A stretch of DNA of 45,069 nt. Source: Syntrophales bacterium. GTDB taxonomy: Bacteria > Desulfobacterota > Syntrophia > Syntrophales > UBA2251. The position numbers and the translations under genes were made by a program. The notes beneath the pieces are model-generated. The model saw only the letters and a list, made by a program, of their open reading frames with translations. It was not told the DNA's origin and did no database searches. Where the stretch lies: assembly GCA_023230905.1 (NCBI GenBank), contig JALNWL010000002.1, forward strand, positions 1 through 45,069, written 5' to 3'. This document shows positions 1 through 8,412 of this stretch, in pieces (position 1 is the first letter of the stretch; each line of letters begins with the position of its first letter).

Positions 1-18
1 AGGGCGAATGGAATGCGA

Positions 19-387
19 TCAGGCGGGGGGAAGACCGCCGCGGAACATGAAGTAGGCGGCGCCGACCAGGCAAAGCCCCGCCCACAGGTAGTCCCATTTG
101 AGCGGCTGCTTCATGACGAGAAAGACGAATCCGGCAAAGACCGTCATGGTGATGATCTCCTGGATCACCTTCAGCTGACCGAGGTTGTAATAGTGGAACC
201 CGATGCGATTGGCGGGGACCTGGAGGGTGTACTCGAACAGGGCGATGCCCCAGCTCAGCAGGATGACGACCAGGAGCGGCCGGCCGTTCATGTACTTGAG
301 ATGGCCGTACCAGGCGAACGTCATGAAGAGGTTCGAGAAAAACAACAGCACGACGGTTTTGTACACCGGAAACGGACCCCTGCGCAA
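19..387 (-). CDS. DUF486 / DMT-family small membrane protein
   Basis: A 122-residue hydrophobic protein with about four predicted membrane helices, beginning near residues 8-27 and ending near 100-117. The segment around NLFMTFAWYGHLKY and the short GYxYF-like end match the DUF486 family, small four-helix proteins related to drug/metabolite transporters. Substrate and role are unknown for the family. The longest frame starts at a TTG (387) with no clear Shine-Dalgarno. A GTG at 366, preceded by an AGGGG about 11 nt upstream, would begin directly at the first membrane helix and may be the true start. The gene is alone on this strand at the window edge, so its operon context cannot be seen. Confidence 0.75.
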   Translation of the reverse strand: MRRGPFPVYKTVVLLFFSNLFMTFAWYGHLKYMNGRPLLVVILLSWGIALFEYTLQVPANRIGFHYYNLGQLKVIQEIITMTVFAGFVFLVMKQPLKWDYLWAGLCLVGAAYFMFRGGLPPA

Positions 388-700
388 GGTTTTCGTCCGC
401 TCGCGTGACCCCGGCCGCGTCCTTCCGGCGGCGTACGTGCACGGCGCGTTGAGGTATAGACAAGAAGCCTCGGGAAATCAAGGAAAAATACGCCCGGCCC
501 CGGCTCGACGCCGGACGGTCCGTCTTCGGATCCCCGATGGTAATGTCGGGAGTTTTGAGTCAGAGTCAAGCGGAGGTCTTGACAACGGCACCGGGATGCG
601 TCTATTTAAAGCAAGTGGGTCCGTCGGAGCGATCAAGATTCCGGGATCCTGACCATGAGCCGCGTTGCCCGGACGTTCGCGAACCGGGAAGGGAGGCAGC
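388..700. other. Intergenic region between divergent genes
   Basis: 313 bp separating the DUF486 gene (reading left) from the ferredoxin gene (reading right). I find no convincing coding frame or RNA gene. It holds an 11-bp palindrome (512-522, CGGAC-G-GTCCG) and a sigma70-like promoter at 579-608, listed separately. Confidence 0.5.
579..608 (+). promoter_or_regulatory. Putative sigma70 promoter of the ferredoxin gene
   Basis: A perfect TTGACA at 579-584 is followed after 18 bp by TATTTA at 603-608. It lies about 95 bp before the ferredoxin start codon. Seen in sequence only; the transcription start is inferred. Confidence 0.45.
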
Positions 701-1525
701 ATGTCCTTCAGACCCGCATGGTGGCTGGCTGTTCTGGCCAGGATCTGGCCCTTGACCTGGATCAGTGCGCGCATGACGCGATGGCCCGTCGTCGGCCGGG
801 TGGTCGCCTGGGGCAGCCTGCCCCTTTTTGCCGGGAAAAACCTCAATATTACCTACCTCCCCGTCAACGAAGAGGTCGGAGGCACCGCAAACACGCTCCT
901 GCCCCGCCAGGTCGTGGAGGCGCTCATCCGCCGTTCCGCCCATCGGGTCATCATCAACCGCTGCACCTGCCGGGACGCGAAATCGTGCCGCCGCCATCCC
1001 GTCACGATGGGCTGCACCCTCCTGGGGGAGGGGACGAAGGAGATCGATCCCCGGATCGCCCGCCACGCCACCGTGGAGGAGGCCCTGGCGCATCTGGATG
1101 ACGCCCTTCGGGAAGGCCTCATCCCCATGACCGGACGCGTCCGGATCGACAACTTCATCTGGGGGGTGAAGGACCGAGGGAAACTGCTGACGATCTGTTA
1201 CTGCTGCCGGTGCTGCTGCACGATCATGAATTCCGGCCGTTATCTGCCGGCTGAGGCCCAGGCGGCCATTCATCCGCTGGCCGGGCTTACGATCAGCGTC
1301 GATCCGGACCTGTGTGTGCGGTGCGGCGCCTGTGTGGAGGAGTGCTTCATGGGGGCGATCCGCCTGGAGGACGGGGAGATCGTTCACGACGCGGTCCTGT
1401 GCAAGGGCTGCGGCCGCTGCGCCGCCGTCTGCCCGCAGGCCGCCATTCGCGTGGTGGTGGCGGACGTGAACCGTGCCGTGGCGGAACTGATGGGGCGGAT
1501 CGACAGCCTCGTCCGCTATGAGTGA
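701..1525 (+). CDS. Cysteine-rich 4Fe-4S ferredoxin-like protein
   Basis: 274 residues from the ATG at 701, which follows a GGGAGG Shine-Dalgarno; an upstream in-frame TTG at 665 is less likely. The C-terminus carries two classical [4Fe-4S] motifs: Cys205-x2-Cys-x2-Cys-x3-Cys and Cys234-x2-Cys-x2-Cys-x3-Cys (the latter followed by Pro). This is the 2[4Fe-4S] ferredoxin fold, so an electron-carrier role is well supported. Upstream are further cysteines: C-x-C-x5-C-x8-C at 88-105 and a six-cysteine run within residues 166-173 (CYCCRCCC). These could hold another cluster or metal. The N-terminal 45 residues are hydrophobic with two short possible membrane-associated segments. The redox partner is not evident; neighbours are unrelated. 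It is probably transcribed alone from the promoter at 579-608. Confidence 0.8.
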   Translation: MSFRPAWWLAVLARIWPLTWISARMTRWPVVGRVVAWGSLPLFAGKNLNITYLPVNEEVGGTANTLLPRQVVEALIRRSAHRVIINRCTCRDAKSCRRHPVTMGCTLLGEGTKEIDPRIARHATVEEALAHLDDALREGLIPMTGRVRIDNFIWGVKDRGKLLTICYCCRCCCTIMNSGRYLPAEAQAAIHPLAGLTISVDPDLCVRCGACVEECFMGAIRLEDGEIVHDAVLCKGCGRCAAVCPQAAIRVVVADVNRAVAELMGRIDSLVRYE

Positions 1526-1605
1526 GGTGCAGCGGTCACCCTCCCCGTGATGTCGAAGGCGCCTCCCGTTCTCCGGAGCCCCGCACCCGCGCTCCCCGCG
1601 CTCTC

Positions 1606-1634
1606 TTGACACGGCTGCATCCAAGACTTAATAT
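1606..1634 (+). promoter_or_regulatory. Putative sigma70 promoter of the RsbRD_N-like gene
   Basis: TTGACA at 1606-1611, a 17-bp spacer, then TAATAT at 1629-1634 in a locally AT-rich patch. It sits about 80 bp before the chosen ATG at 1713, so the transcript would have a short leader. Confidence 0.5.
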
Positions 1635-1712
1635 AGAGCCACGCCTCAGCGAGTGACGCGTCCACCGGTTTACATCCTGTCAATGGCTACGGAAGAGATG
1701 AAGGAGGGGGTC

Positions 1713-2159
1713 ATGAGAGCATTCGCGGACAAGTTGATCGACATCCTGGAACGCCACACCGAAGAAGTTGCGCGACAATGGAGCAAGGCCGTACGCTCCA
1801 ACCCCCGAACCCCTTTCTATCACGCGCTGTCGGAAGAAGACTACGTCCAGTGGGGGATCAGCTTCTACGAGAACCTGCGGAAGCTGTACTTCTCCGCACG
1901 CCCCTACCCGGAGGTGGATGAGTTCTTCTCCCGTCTCGGGCGGGAGATGTTCAACAAGGGCATCCCCCTGGAGGAGGCCGTTTACACCCTCATCCTGCTT
2001 CGCCGCCACATCTGGCTTTTCGCCGATTTCAACGTGGTCTTCGTGACCACCTTGGATATGCATCAGGCGGTGGAAAGCATCAACCGGACCATCCAGATGT
2101 TCGACCAGGGGATCTTCGTCGTGACCCGGAAGTACGGAGAACTGACGAAGTCCCGCTGA
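1713..2159 (+). CDS. RsbRD_N-like all-helical sensor domain protein
   Basis: 148 residues when started at the ATG at 1713, which has a strong AAGGAGG 6 nt upstream; earlier in-frame starts lack such a site. The whole protein is predicted helical and resembles the N-terminal domain found in RsbRD-type stressosome proteins and some histidine kinases (RsbRD_N). Its pattern is an early helix with I-L-x-R, a central LLRRHIW stretch, and a final long helix ending near TRKYGE. No kinase, STAS or output domain follows, so it is a stand-alone input domain that probably acts through a protein partner. That function is inferred. It is followed by a convergent gene, so it appears monocistronic. Confidence 0.5.
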   Translation: MRAFADKLIDILERHTEEVARQWSKAVRSNPRTPFYHALSEEDYVQWGISFYENLRKLYFSARPYPEVDEFFSRLGREMFNKGIPLEEAVYTLILLRRHIWLFADFNVVFVTTLDMHQAVESINRTIQMFDQGIFVVTRKYGELTKSR

Positions 2160-2284
2160 ACGTCCGGGGCCATCCGATGCCCGCGCGCGGAGGGCCTTTC
2201 GCTTTTGCCGAGTGACCTCTGGCATAGAGTAAACCCGGTGCCCGCGCGCCCGTGACCATCCTGACGTTTGTCGTTCCGGTGCCG

Positions 2285-4372
2285 TTATCCCCGCGCCAGA
2301 AGGTCGTAGAGGCGGATCAGTTCCCCCACGCTCCAGGCCTGGTCGATGCACCCGTCGGGACGGTGAGGGGCTTCTCCGCTGAAGATTTCGGAGATACCGC
2401 CCACGCCCGCCTCGGGCAGGTGCGCCTGCAGAAATGAACGCAAATGGCGGAGGAGAACCGTCCGGGCGGCGTGCCGGTTTTCGGCCACCCGCAGGGTCGC
2501 CTCTCCGAAATGGCCGAGGAGCCAGGGCCAGACCGTTCCCTGGTGGTACGCCCCATCCCGTGCGGCCGGATCGCCGCCGTAAACGCCCCGGTACGCGGGA
2601 TCCTCCGGCGAAAGGGTGCGCAGGCCGCACGGCGTGAGCAGATGGTCGGTCACCGTGTGCACCACGGCCTTCCATTTGAACGGGTCCAGGGGAGAAAAGG
2701 GGAGGGAAACGGCCAGGATCTGGTTGGGACGGATGGCGCGATCGAGCCGGTTCCCGGCGTAGACGTCGCCCAGGTAGTGTTCCGACTCGAGCCAGAAGGT
2801 ATCCTGAAACGACTGGCGGATCTTGCGGAGCATGCCCTCGAGATCGATGTCCTGCTTCCCGAATCGGTGGGACAACTGTTCGGAGAAGGCGAGGGCGTTG
2901 TACCACAGGGCATTGATCTCCACGGCGCAGCCGTCCCGGGGCGTGACCGGTCGGCCTCCGACCTGGGCGTCCATCCACGTGAGGGCGTCCCTCCCGTCGC
3001 CGGCGTGCAGCAACCCCCGGTCGTCCATGCCGATGTTCAGGCGCGTGCCGTCCAGGAAGTGCGTCAGGATCCGCGTCATGACGGGCCAGAACCTCAGGCG
3101 GACGCGTTCCGGGTCCCCCCCGTAAAGGAGGTACTGCTGAACCGCCCAGAAAAACCACAGCGAGGCGTCCACCGTGTTGTAGGGAGGATCGCTTCCGTCT
3201 TCGGTGAAATAATTGGGCAGGAGGCCGTCCCGTTCGTGGTCCCCCAGGGTGTCCAGGATTGCGGCACCTTCCTCCATCTGGCCGCGGCAGAAAGCGATCC
3301 CCGGCAGGGCGATGAGGGTGTCACGACCCCAGTCTCCGAACCAGGGATAGCCGGCGATCACGGCCGGCCGGCCGGCCGGGGTCGTCACGAGGAATCGCCG
3401 GGCGGCCCTGAAAAGCCGCTCCCGGCAGGAACAATCTTCGGCCGCCAGGCCGCCGGCGGACGAATCCTCCGGTCCGGGTGGGGGGGCGATCCTTCCCGGC
3501 TCTGAAACCTTCCCTTCCGTCGTCGCCGTCCGCCGCCCGTCCGCTTCCCGCTGCCAGAGGCGGTGCAGCGCCGTGTTGCCCGGCGTCGTCGCCGCGCGTA
3601 CGAGAATGGCCTGGCCGGTGCGAATCGGCACTTCGAGGATACCGGGCGTGAACAGATCCTCATGCCCGTCATAGCCCCGTTCCTGCTCCCGGACGTATTC
3701 AAAGTTTTCATACCAGGCGGGGGCCTCGATGAAGCGGCCCTTCCGGTTGGTCTGGAGATACAGGGGGGGCATGCCCTGATAGGGGTTCATGAAAAATCCA
3801 TTGGGTGCCGGCTGTACCTCGGCCCGCAGGAAGGGGTTCCGGCGGCTCAGTTCGTGACGGCCCCGGTAGGCGAGGAAGGGTCTCAGGCGCAGCACGGCGC
3901 CGGCCGGAGCGGCCTCCAGGTTGTAATGGACGAGGACGGCATCCTCCCCGGCGATCATCAGGACGGATTTGCGCAGGCGGATCGTTCCGCCGGCCGGGGT
4001 GTCCCCCTTGATTCCCGCGGTCGTCCCCGGGCCGGGGAGGGACGCCGTGTAAAGAAACGAGGGATAACCGTCCAGGATAAATTCCCGGAGCAGGACCTCG
4101 TCGGGGAAAAGGGTTCCCGGGTACTGATGGCAGGACAGATAGATCTCCCGATCCCGCAGCCGCAAGGAGTCCTCGAATTTGGACAGCAGGACATACCGGC
4201 CCGGGGGAGACGCGAGGTTCGCGACGAGCAGCCCGTGATATTTACGGGTATGGCAGTTAAGCAGGGTGCTGGAGGCGTACCCCCCCCGTCCGTTGGTCTC
4301 GAGCCATTCCCGTTTGAGGAACGATTCGTTCGCGCCGGGTTCGGTCCAGGGAGGGAGTGCGATGTTCATCAT
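2285..4372 (-). CDS. Glycogen debranching enzyme (amylo-alpha-1,6-glucosidase family)
   Basis: 695 residues. The N-terminal beta-rich domain (about 1-270) begins with the family hallmark WLETNGRGGYASST (residues 23-36). The C-terminal (alpha/alpha)6 glucosidase domain (about 320-690) carries GYPWFGDWGRD at 341-351, followed by acidic motifs typical of the bacterial/archaeal debranching family (GDE_N/GDE_C). These enzymes hydrolyse alpha-1,6 branch points of glycogen or starch-like polymers in the cytoplasm. Residues about 272-315 form a poorly conserved Pro/Gly/Glu-rich linker between the domains. Two adjacent ATGs give Met-Met; an AGAAGGA Shine-Dalgarno lies just upstream. lolA lies 39 bp upstream on the same strand, so co-transcription is possible although the functions differ. 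Confidence 0.9.
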   Translation of the reverse strand: MMNIALPPWTEPGANESFLKREWLETNGRGGYASSTLLNCHTRKYHGLLVANLASPPGRYVLLSKFEDSLRLRDREIYLSCHQYPGTLFPDEVLLREFILDGYPSFLYTASLPGPGTTAGIKGDTPAGGTIRLRKSVLMIAGEDAVLVHYNLEAAPAGAVLRLRPFLAYRGRHELSRRNPFLRAEVQPAPNGFFMNPYQGMPPLYLQTNRKGRFIEAPAWYENFEYVREQERGYDGHEDLFTPGILEVPIRTGQAILVRAATTPGNTALHRLWQREADGRRTATTEGKVSEPGRIAPPPGPEDSSAGGLAAEDCSCRERLFRAARRFLVTTPAGRPAVIAGYPWFGDWGRDTLIALPGIAFCRGQMEEGAAILDTLGDHERDGLLPNYFTEDGSDPPYNTVDASLWFFWAVQQYLLYGGDPERVRLRFWPVMTRILTHFLDGTRLNIGMDDRGLLHAGDGRDALTWMDAQVGGRPVTPRDGCAVEINALWYNALAFSEQLSHRFGKQDIDLEGMLRKIRQSFQDTFWLESEHYLGDVYAGNRLDRAIRPNQILAVSLPFSPLDPFKWKAVVHTVTDHLLTPCGLRTLSPEDPAYRGVYGGDPAARDGAYHQGTVWPWLLGHFGEATLRVAENRHAARTVLLRHLRSFLQAHLPEAGVGGISEIFSGEAPHRPDGCIDQAWSVGELIRLYDLLARG

Positions 4373-4411
4373 GACGGGATGTCCTTCTGAAGCCGGCCGA
4401 TCCGGGAGGCG

Positions 4412-5101
4412 TTACGGCAAGGGAAGCACATCGACGCCCGGCGGCGGTTCGAAGCGGAACAACCGATCGGGGAGGCGCCGGTCGGTCTGGACCTGGGTCA
4501 GCGAAAGACGGGTGACGTTTCCGTAGGCGTCCAGAAAGCGGCAGCGGATGACCAGGTGACGCTCCGGATCGACCGTTACGACGATATCCGACGCCCCCGT
4601 GTCCCGGCCTTTCGGGGTCAGGAGGAGCAGATAGTTCCCTTCCCGGTCCTTCCCGGATGGCTGGGCGAAACGGATCTCGAAGTCTTCCTGCAGCCGCGAA
4701 AATCCGGAAAAAAGCCGAACGGCCGTCTGGGATTTCAGCAGCGCCCCCGTCTTCTGCGTATAGGCGGCCTGGTCCTCGGGGATATACAGCCAGGTCTGCC
4801 GCTGATTGATGATCAGCTTCTTGACCCGGGGTTTGTGATAATGCCAGAGCATCCGCTGGGGCTTTTTCCAGTAGAGAGTTCCCTCCTCACGGTCCGTCCG
4901 CTGCATCGCGCTGAGCGTGATTTCCTGCGCAAAGCGCGCCCGAAGATCGGTCATGCCGTCGTATTGCCGCTGAATGCCGGCGATGACCTCCGACAGGGGC
5001 GGGAGGTCCGCCCCGGCGGGGCTGGCCCCGATCAGTGACAGCACCGTCATCGAGATCACCAGCAGGGCCCGTTGAAGGGTTCTTGTCCCCCGAGCGTTCA
5101 C
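4412..5101 (-). CDS. lolA: Outer-membrane lipoprotein carrier protein LolA
   Basis: 229 residues with a Sec signal peptide (positive start, hydrophobic core about 12-25, AxA-type cleavage near residue 31 before DLPP) and no lipobox, as expected for a soluble periplasmic chaperone. The mature part has LolA family features: the helical LRARFAQE region, then beta strands with GTLYWKKPxRMLW and a Tyr-Ile-Pro-Glu segment. LolA accepts lipoproteins from LolCDE and delivers them to the outer membrane. This implies a Gram-negative envelope. It starts next to the 348-bp AT-rich gap. Confidence 0.88.
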   Translation of the reverse strand: MNARGTRTLQRALLVISMTVLSLIGASPAGADLPPLSEVIAGIQRQYDGMTDLRARFAQEITLSAMQRTDREEGTLYWKKPQRMLWHYHKPRVKKLIINQRQTWLYIPEDQAAYTQKTGALLKSQTAVRLFSGFSRLQEDFEIRFAQPSGKDREGNYLLLLTPKGRDTGASDIVVTVDPERHLVIRCRFLDAYGNVTRLSLTQVQTDRRLPDRLFRFEPPPGVDVLPLP

Positions 5102-5449
5102 GTCCTGGTCCTTTCATTTTCGGGCCGTCAAATATCGTGCCTGCGTCTTCGAAAAACGGCCCTTTCAGGCCACTTTTTTAATTAAAGTTAATATCCCATG
5201 CCCGAAAGAGGCGATAAATGAAGGAATTTCAGGATATATAATCTAACTCATCGATAATATTGGAAATTGTTGTTGCCCAAACCTTATGCAATGTGGTAGA
5301 AAAGTGTCGCAATTGCAGACTTAGGGCAGTTATAAACATCGTTATCCACAACCTTCTCCACAGGATTGTGGATTTCTTGCCAAGTCCCTGTATCAACGGC
5401 CGTATCGACCCCGGTATGAGGAGCGCACTGGGGGTCGGTCTGTCATTCC
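5102..5449. other. Intergenic region with DnaA-box-like cluster; candidate oriC or DnaA-regulated site
   Basis: 348 bp with no coding frame I would defend, and visibly more AT-rich than its surroundings, especially 5170-5275. Near one end are a perfect DnaA-box match TTATCCACA (5342-5350), a second related 9-mer TTCTCCACA (5354-5362), and an opposite-strand relative (5368-5376). ATCCACAA (5344-5351) and TTGTGGAT (5366-5373) form an 8-bp inverted repeat. An AT-rich tract followed by clustered boxes is the layout of bacterial replication origins. No dnaA, dnaN, gidA or parAB gene is visible nearby, so an origin is only a hypothesis. A DnaA-titrating or DnaA-regulated site is the alternative. 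Confidence 0.4.
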
Positions 5450-6523
5450 CTAAGCGATCTGGATCCGCCAGCCGAAGGGATCGTCCTTCTCGCCATATTG
5501 AATCTGAAGGATCTCGTTGTAGAGCCGCTCCGTCAGGGCGCCGGTCTTGCCGCCATTGATCACGTGCTCCTTGCCCTGGTAGTAGATCTGGCCGATGGGG
5601 GAAACGATCGCCGCCGTTCCGGAGGCAAAGGCCTCCTTCAGGACGCCGCTGCCGGCGGCCTCGATCACTTCCGCGATGGCCACGGGTCGCTCCACCACAC
5701 GGCAGCCCCAGTGGCGGGCGATCTGGAGGATGGAGTTGCGCGTGACGCCGGGGAGGATCGATCCGGCGAGCGGGGGGGTGACCAACTCGTCCCCGATGAC
5801 GAAGAAGATGTTGCTTGTTCCCACTTCCTCTGCGTATTTCCGTTCGATGGCGTCCAGCCACAGGACCTGGGTGTAACCCATGTCCGATGCGATTCGGCTG
5901 GCGTAGAGGCTGGCCGCGTAGTTCCCGGCGGCCTTGCAATTCCCCATGCCCCCCCGCACGGCGCGCACGTAGTCCTCGCTGACGAAGATCTTGGTCGGCG
6001 CGAAGCCTTCCGCATAGTAAGCGCCCACGGGACCGACCACGATGAAGAGAAGGTATGCCCCGGCCGGATGCACGCCGAGCGCGGGCTCCGTGGCGATCAT
6101 CGTGGGGCGGATGTACAGGGAGGCGCCCCGGCTGTGAGGGATCCAGTCCTTCTCCACGCGGACCAGCTCCTTCAGCGCGTCGAGAAACAGGGCGGGGTCG
6201 ACGGGGGGCATGCAGAGCCGCTCGGCGGAGGCGTTCATCCGACGGATGTTTTCCTCCGGACGGAAGAGGTAAATGGCGCCGCCCTGACCGCGATAGGCCT
6301 TCAGCCCTTCGAAGATCTCCTGCCCGTAGTGCAGGCACATGGCCGTCGGGTCCAGGGAGAGGGGCTGGTAAGGTCCGATCAGTGCATCGTGCCAGCCGAG
6401 CGCGGTGTCGTATTTCAGGGTGAACATATGATCGGTGAAGAACTTTCCGAATCCCAGCTTGGATTCGTCGGCCGGCTTCGCTTTTCTTTTTTCGGGGGGA
6501 AGCTCCCTGATCGTGATTTCCAT
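5450..6523 (-). CDS. ilvE: Branched-chain amino acid aminotransferase
   Basis: 357 residues from the second of two nearby ATGs. The one at 6523 has AGAGGA at proper spacing, while the ATG at 6529 is too close to it. This is a fold-type IV PLP enzyme of the IlvE subgroup II (about 355 aa): LHYGQEIFEGLKAY near 64-77, the PLP lysine K197 in GNCKAAGNYAASL, and C-terminal EAFASGTAA with Thr for phosphate binding. It interconverts Leu/Ile/Val and their 2-oxo acids with 2-oxoglutarate/glutamate in the cytoplasm. It is separated from yifB by 64 bp on the same strand and may share its transcript. Confidence 0.92.
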   Translation of the reverse strand: MEITIRELPPEKRKAKPADESKLGFGKFFTDHMFTLKYDTALGWHDALIGPYQPLSLDPTAMCLHYGQEIFEGLKAYRGQGGAIYLFRPEENIRRMNASAERLCMPPVDPALFLDALKELVRVEKDWIPHSRGASLYIRPTMIATEPALGVHPAGAYLLFIVVGPVGAYYAEGFAPTKIFVSEDYVRAVRGGMGNCKAAGNYAASLYASRIASDMGYTQVLWLDAIERKYAEEVGTSNIFFVIGDELVTPPLAGSILPGVTRNSILQIARHWGCRVVERPVAIAEVIEAAGSGVLKEAFASGTAAIVSPIGQIYYQGKEHVINGGKTGALTERLYNEILQIQYGEKDDPFGWRIQIA

Positions 6524-6587
6524 ACACATTCCTCTTTTCTTCGAGATCTCCCTGGCTGTGTGAAGCTACACGGTTCCCTGCATACCA

Positions 6588-8117
6588 CTAAATCAGCGCG
6601 CGATCAAGGGTCCGATAGTGGATGGCCTCGGCGACGTGGGGTGACCGGATGTCCGCTTCGCTCTCGAGGTCGGCGATGGTCCGGGCGACCTTGAGGATGC
6701 GCGTGTAGGCCCGGGCGGAGAGCCCCAGGCGGTCGACGGCCATCTCCAGGAGGCGCTGCGACTCGGTGTCGAGGGCGCAGAATGCCTTCAGTTGCGGGTC
6801 GGTCAGGCGGGTGTTCGTGAAGAGGGGATGATCGGGGAGGCGCTCCCGCTGGCACCGGCGGGCCGCCTCGATCCGCGCCTTGATGGCGGCGGAGGGCTCG
6901 GCCGTTTGGCGGGCCGCCAGCTCCCGGTACCGGACGGCGGGGACGTCGATGTGGATATCGATCCGGTCGAGCAGGGGCCCGGAGATCCGCCCCTGGTACT
7001 GGCGGATCTGCCGCGGGCTGCACCGGCACGCCCGTCGGGGATCCCCGTAGAATCCGCAGGCGCAGGGGTTCATGGCTGCGATCAGCATGAAGCGGGCGGG
7101 ATAGGTCGTCCGCATCAGAGAACGGCTGATCGTGACCGTCCCGTCTTCCAGGGGCTGGCGCAGCGACTCGAGGGTGTTCTTCCGAAACTCCGGAAGCTCG
7201 TCGAGAAAAAGCACCCCTTGGTGGGCGAGGCTGATCTCCCCCGGGTGGGGAACGTGCCCGCCGCCGACCATCCCGGCATCGGAGATGCTGTGGTGCGGGG
7301 CGCGAAACGGCCGGGTCGCCAGAAAGGCCTGCTTCCGGTCCAGAAGGCCCGCGACGGAATAGATCTTCGTGGTTTCAACGGCCTCGGGGAACGTCAGGTC
7401 GGGGAGAATGGTCGGCAGCCGCTGGGCGAGCATCGTCTTTCCGGCCCCCGGTGGACCGATCATCAACACGTTATGCGAGCCCGCCGCCGCCACTTCCAAG
7501 GCACGCTTGGCCTGCTCCTGACCTCTGATATCCTTGAAGTCGAAGGGGTATCGGTGGCTCTGGCTGAAGACGGCCGCCGCGTCGACGACCACCGGTTCGA
7601 TCGCCCTGCGGCCGGAGAGAAACTCGACCACCTCGGCCAGATTCCCCACGGGCATGACCCCGACATCCTGAACCATGGCGGCTTCACGGGCGTTTTCAAC
7701 GGGGACGATGATGCCTTTTTTCCCCGAGGCCCGCGCCTGGAAGGCGGCGGAGAGAACACCGGGCACGCCCTTGACCGATCCGTCCAGGGACAGTTCTCCC
7801 AGTAGGAGATAGTCCTGCGCCGGTTGAGGCCCTAGGGTCCCATCGGCGGCCAGAATGCCCACGGCCATCGGCAGGTCGAATCCCGTCCCCTCCTTCTTGA
7901 TGTCGGCCGGGGCCAGGTTGACCGTCACGTGGGTCTTCGGGAACGGGTAGCCCGAATTCTTGATGGCCGCCTTGATGCGGTCCTTGCTTTCCCGGACCGC
8001 CACGTCGGGCAGGCCTACGGTGGAGAACTGGGGCAGGCCGGGAGAAATGTCCACCTCGACGGCCACGGGGTAAGCGTCCACGCCGATGATGGCGCTGCTG
8101 AAGACCTTGACGATCAA
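6588..8117 (-). CDS. YifB/ComM family Mg-chelatase-like AAA+ ATPase
   Basis: About 509 residues. I start it at the TTG at 8117, which is preceded by AGGAGG with 7-nt spacing and gives the family N-terminus (M)IVKVFSSAIIG; an upstream in-frame start at 8156 would add 13 unconserved residues. Domains are an N-terminal Lon-protease-like ChlI fold (about 1-170), the central AAA+ Mg-chelatase domain with Walker A GPPGAGKT and Walker B FLDELPEF, a small Cys motif (CACGFYGD..CRCS), and a C-terminal Mg_chelatase_C domain. ComM, the best-studied member, is a hexameric helicase aiding branch migration during natural transformation. Transfer of that role here is by homology only. Confidence 0.9.
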   Translation of the reverse strand: MIVKVFSSAIIGVDAYPVAVEVDISPGLPQFSTVGLPDVAVRESKDRIKAAIKNSGYPFPKTHVTVNLAPADIKKEGTGFDLPMAVGILAADGTLGPQPAQDYLLLGELSLDGSVKGVPGVLSAAFQARASGKKGIIVPVENAREAAMVQDVGVMPVGNLAEVVEFLSGRRAIEPVVVDAAAVFSQSHRYPFDFKDIRGQEQAKRALEVAAAGSHNVLMIGPPGAGKTMLAQRLPTILPDLTFPEAVETTKIYSVAGLLDRKQAFLATRPFRAPHHSISDAGMVGGGHVPHPGEISLAHQGVLFLDELPEFRKNTLESLRQPLEDGTVTISRSLMRTTYPARFMLIAAMNPCACGFYGDPRRACRCSPRQIRQYQGRISGPLLDRIDIHIDVPAVRYRELAARQTAEPSAAIKARIEAARRCQRERLPDHPLFTNTRLTDPQLKAFCALDTESQRLLEMAVDRLGLSARAYTRILKVARTIADLESEADIRSPHVAEAIHYRTLDRALI

Positions 8118-8412
8118 GGGGGTTCCTCCTGCATCGCGATGAGGACGGAAGACCAAGGATGATGCAGGTACCTATAGAAGATGATTTGTGTTTTGGCAAG
8201 AAATATATTGGGGAAAATCTTTTTCCCATCCACCTTGACGACGCCGGGGGGCTGTGCTAAGTTTCGCCCCACACGTACGCGGACCCCTTCTTTACCCTTC
8301 GACGCAGCCCCGTTCCCGGTAGGCAGGGGGAGGGGCGGTTCGGCAAATCTCCGCCTCCGCGGCGACGGGACGCAGGTGCCTGTCCCGGCGGGGGGAAAAC
8401 GGAAAGGCCATC
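8118..8412. promoter_or_regulatory. Divergent intergenic region with structured moaC leader
   Basis: 295 bp between yifB and moaC. The left part is AT-rich, with a perfect hairpin GGGAAAA-TCT-TTTTCCC (8211-8227). The 150 bp before moaC is very GC-rich and can fold, for example CGGGAC (8366-8371) with GTCCCG (8382-8387). A Moco-sensing riboswitch would make sense before moaC, but I cannot match its consensus, so I call only a structured leader. Confidence 0.3.
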
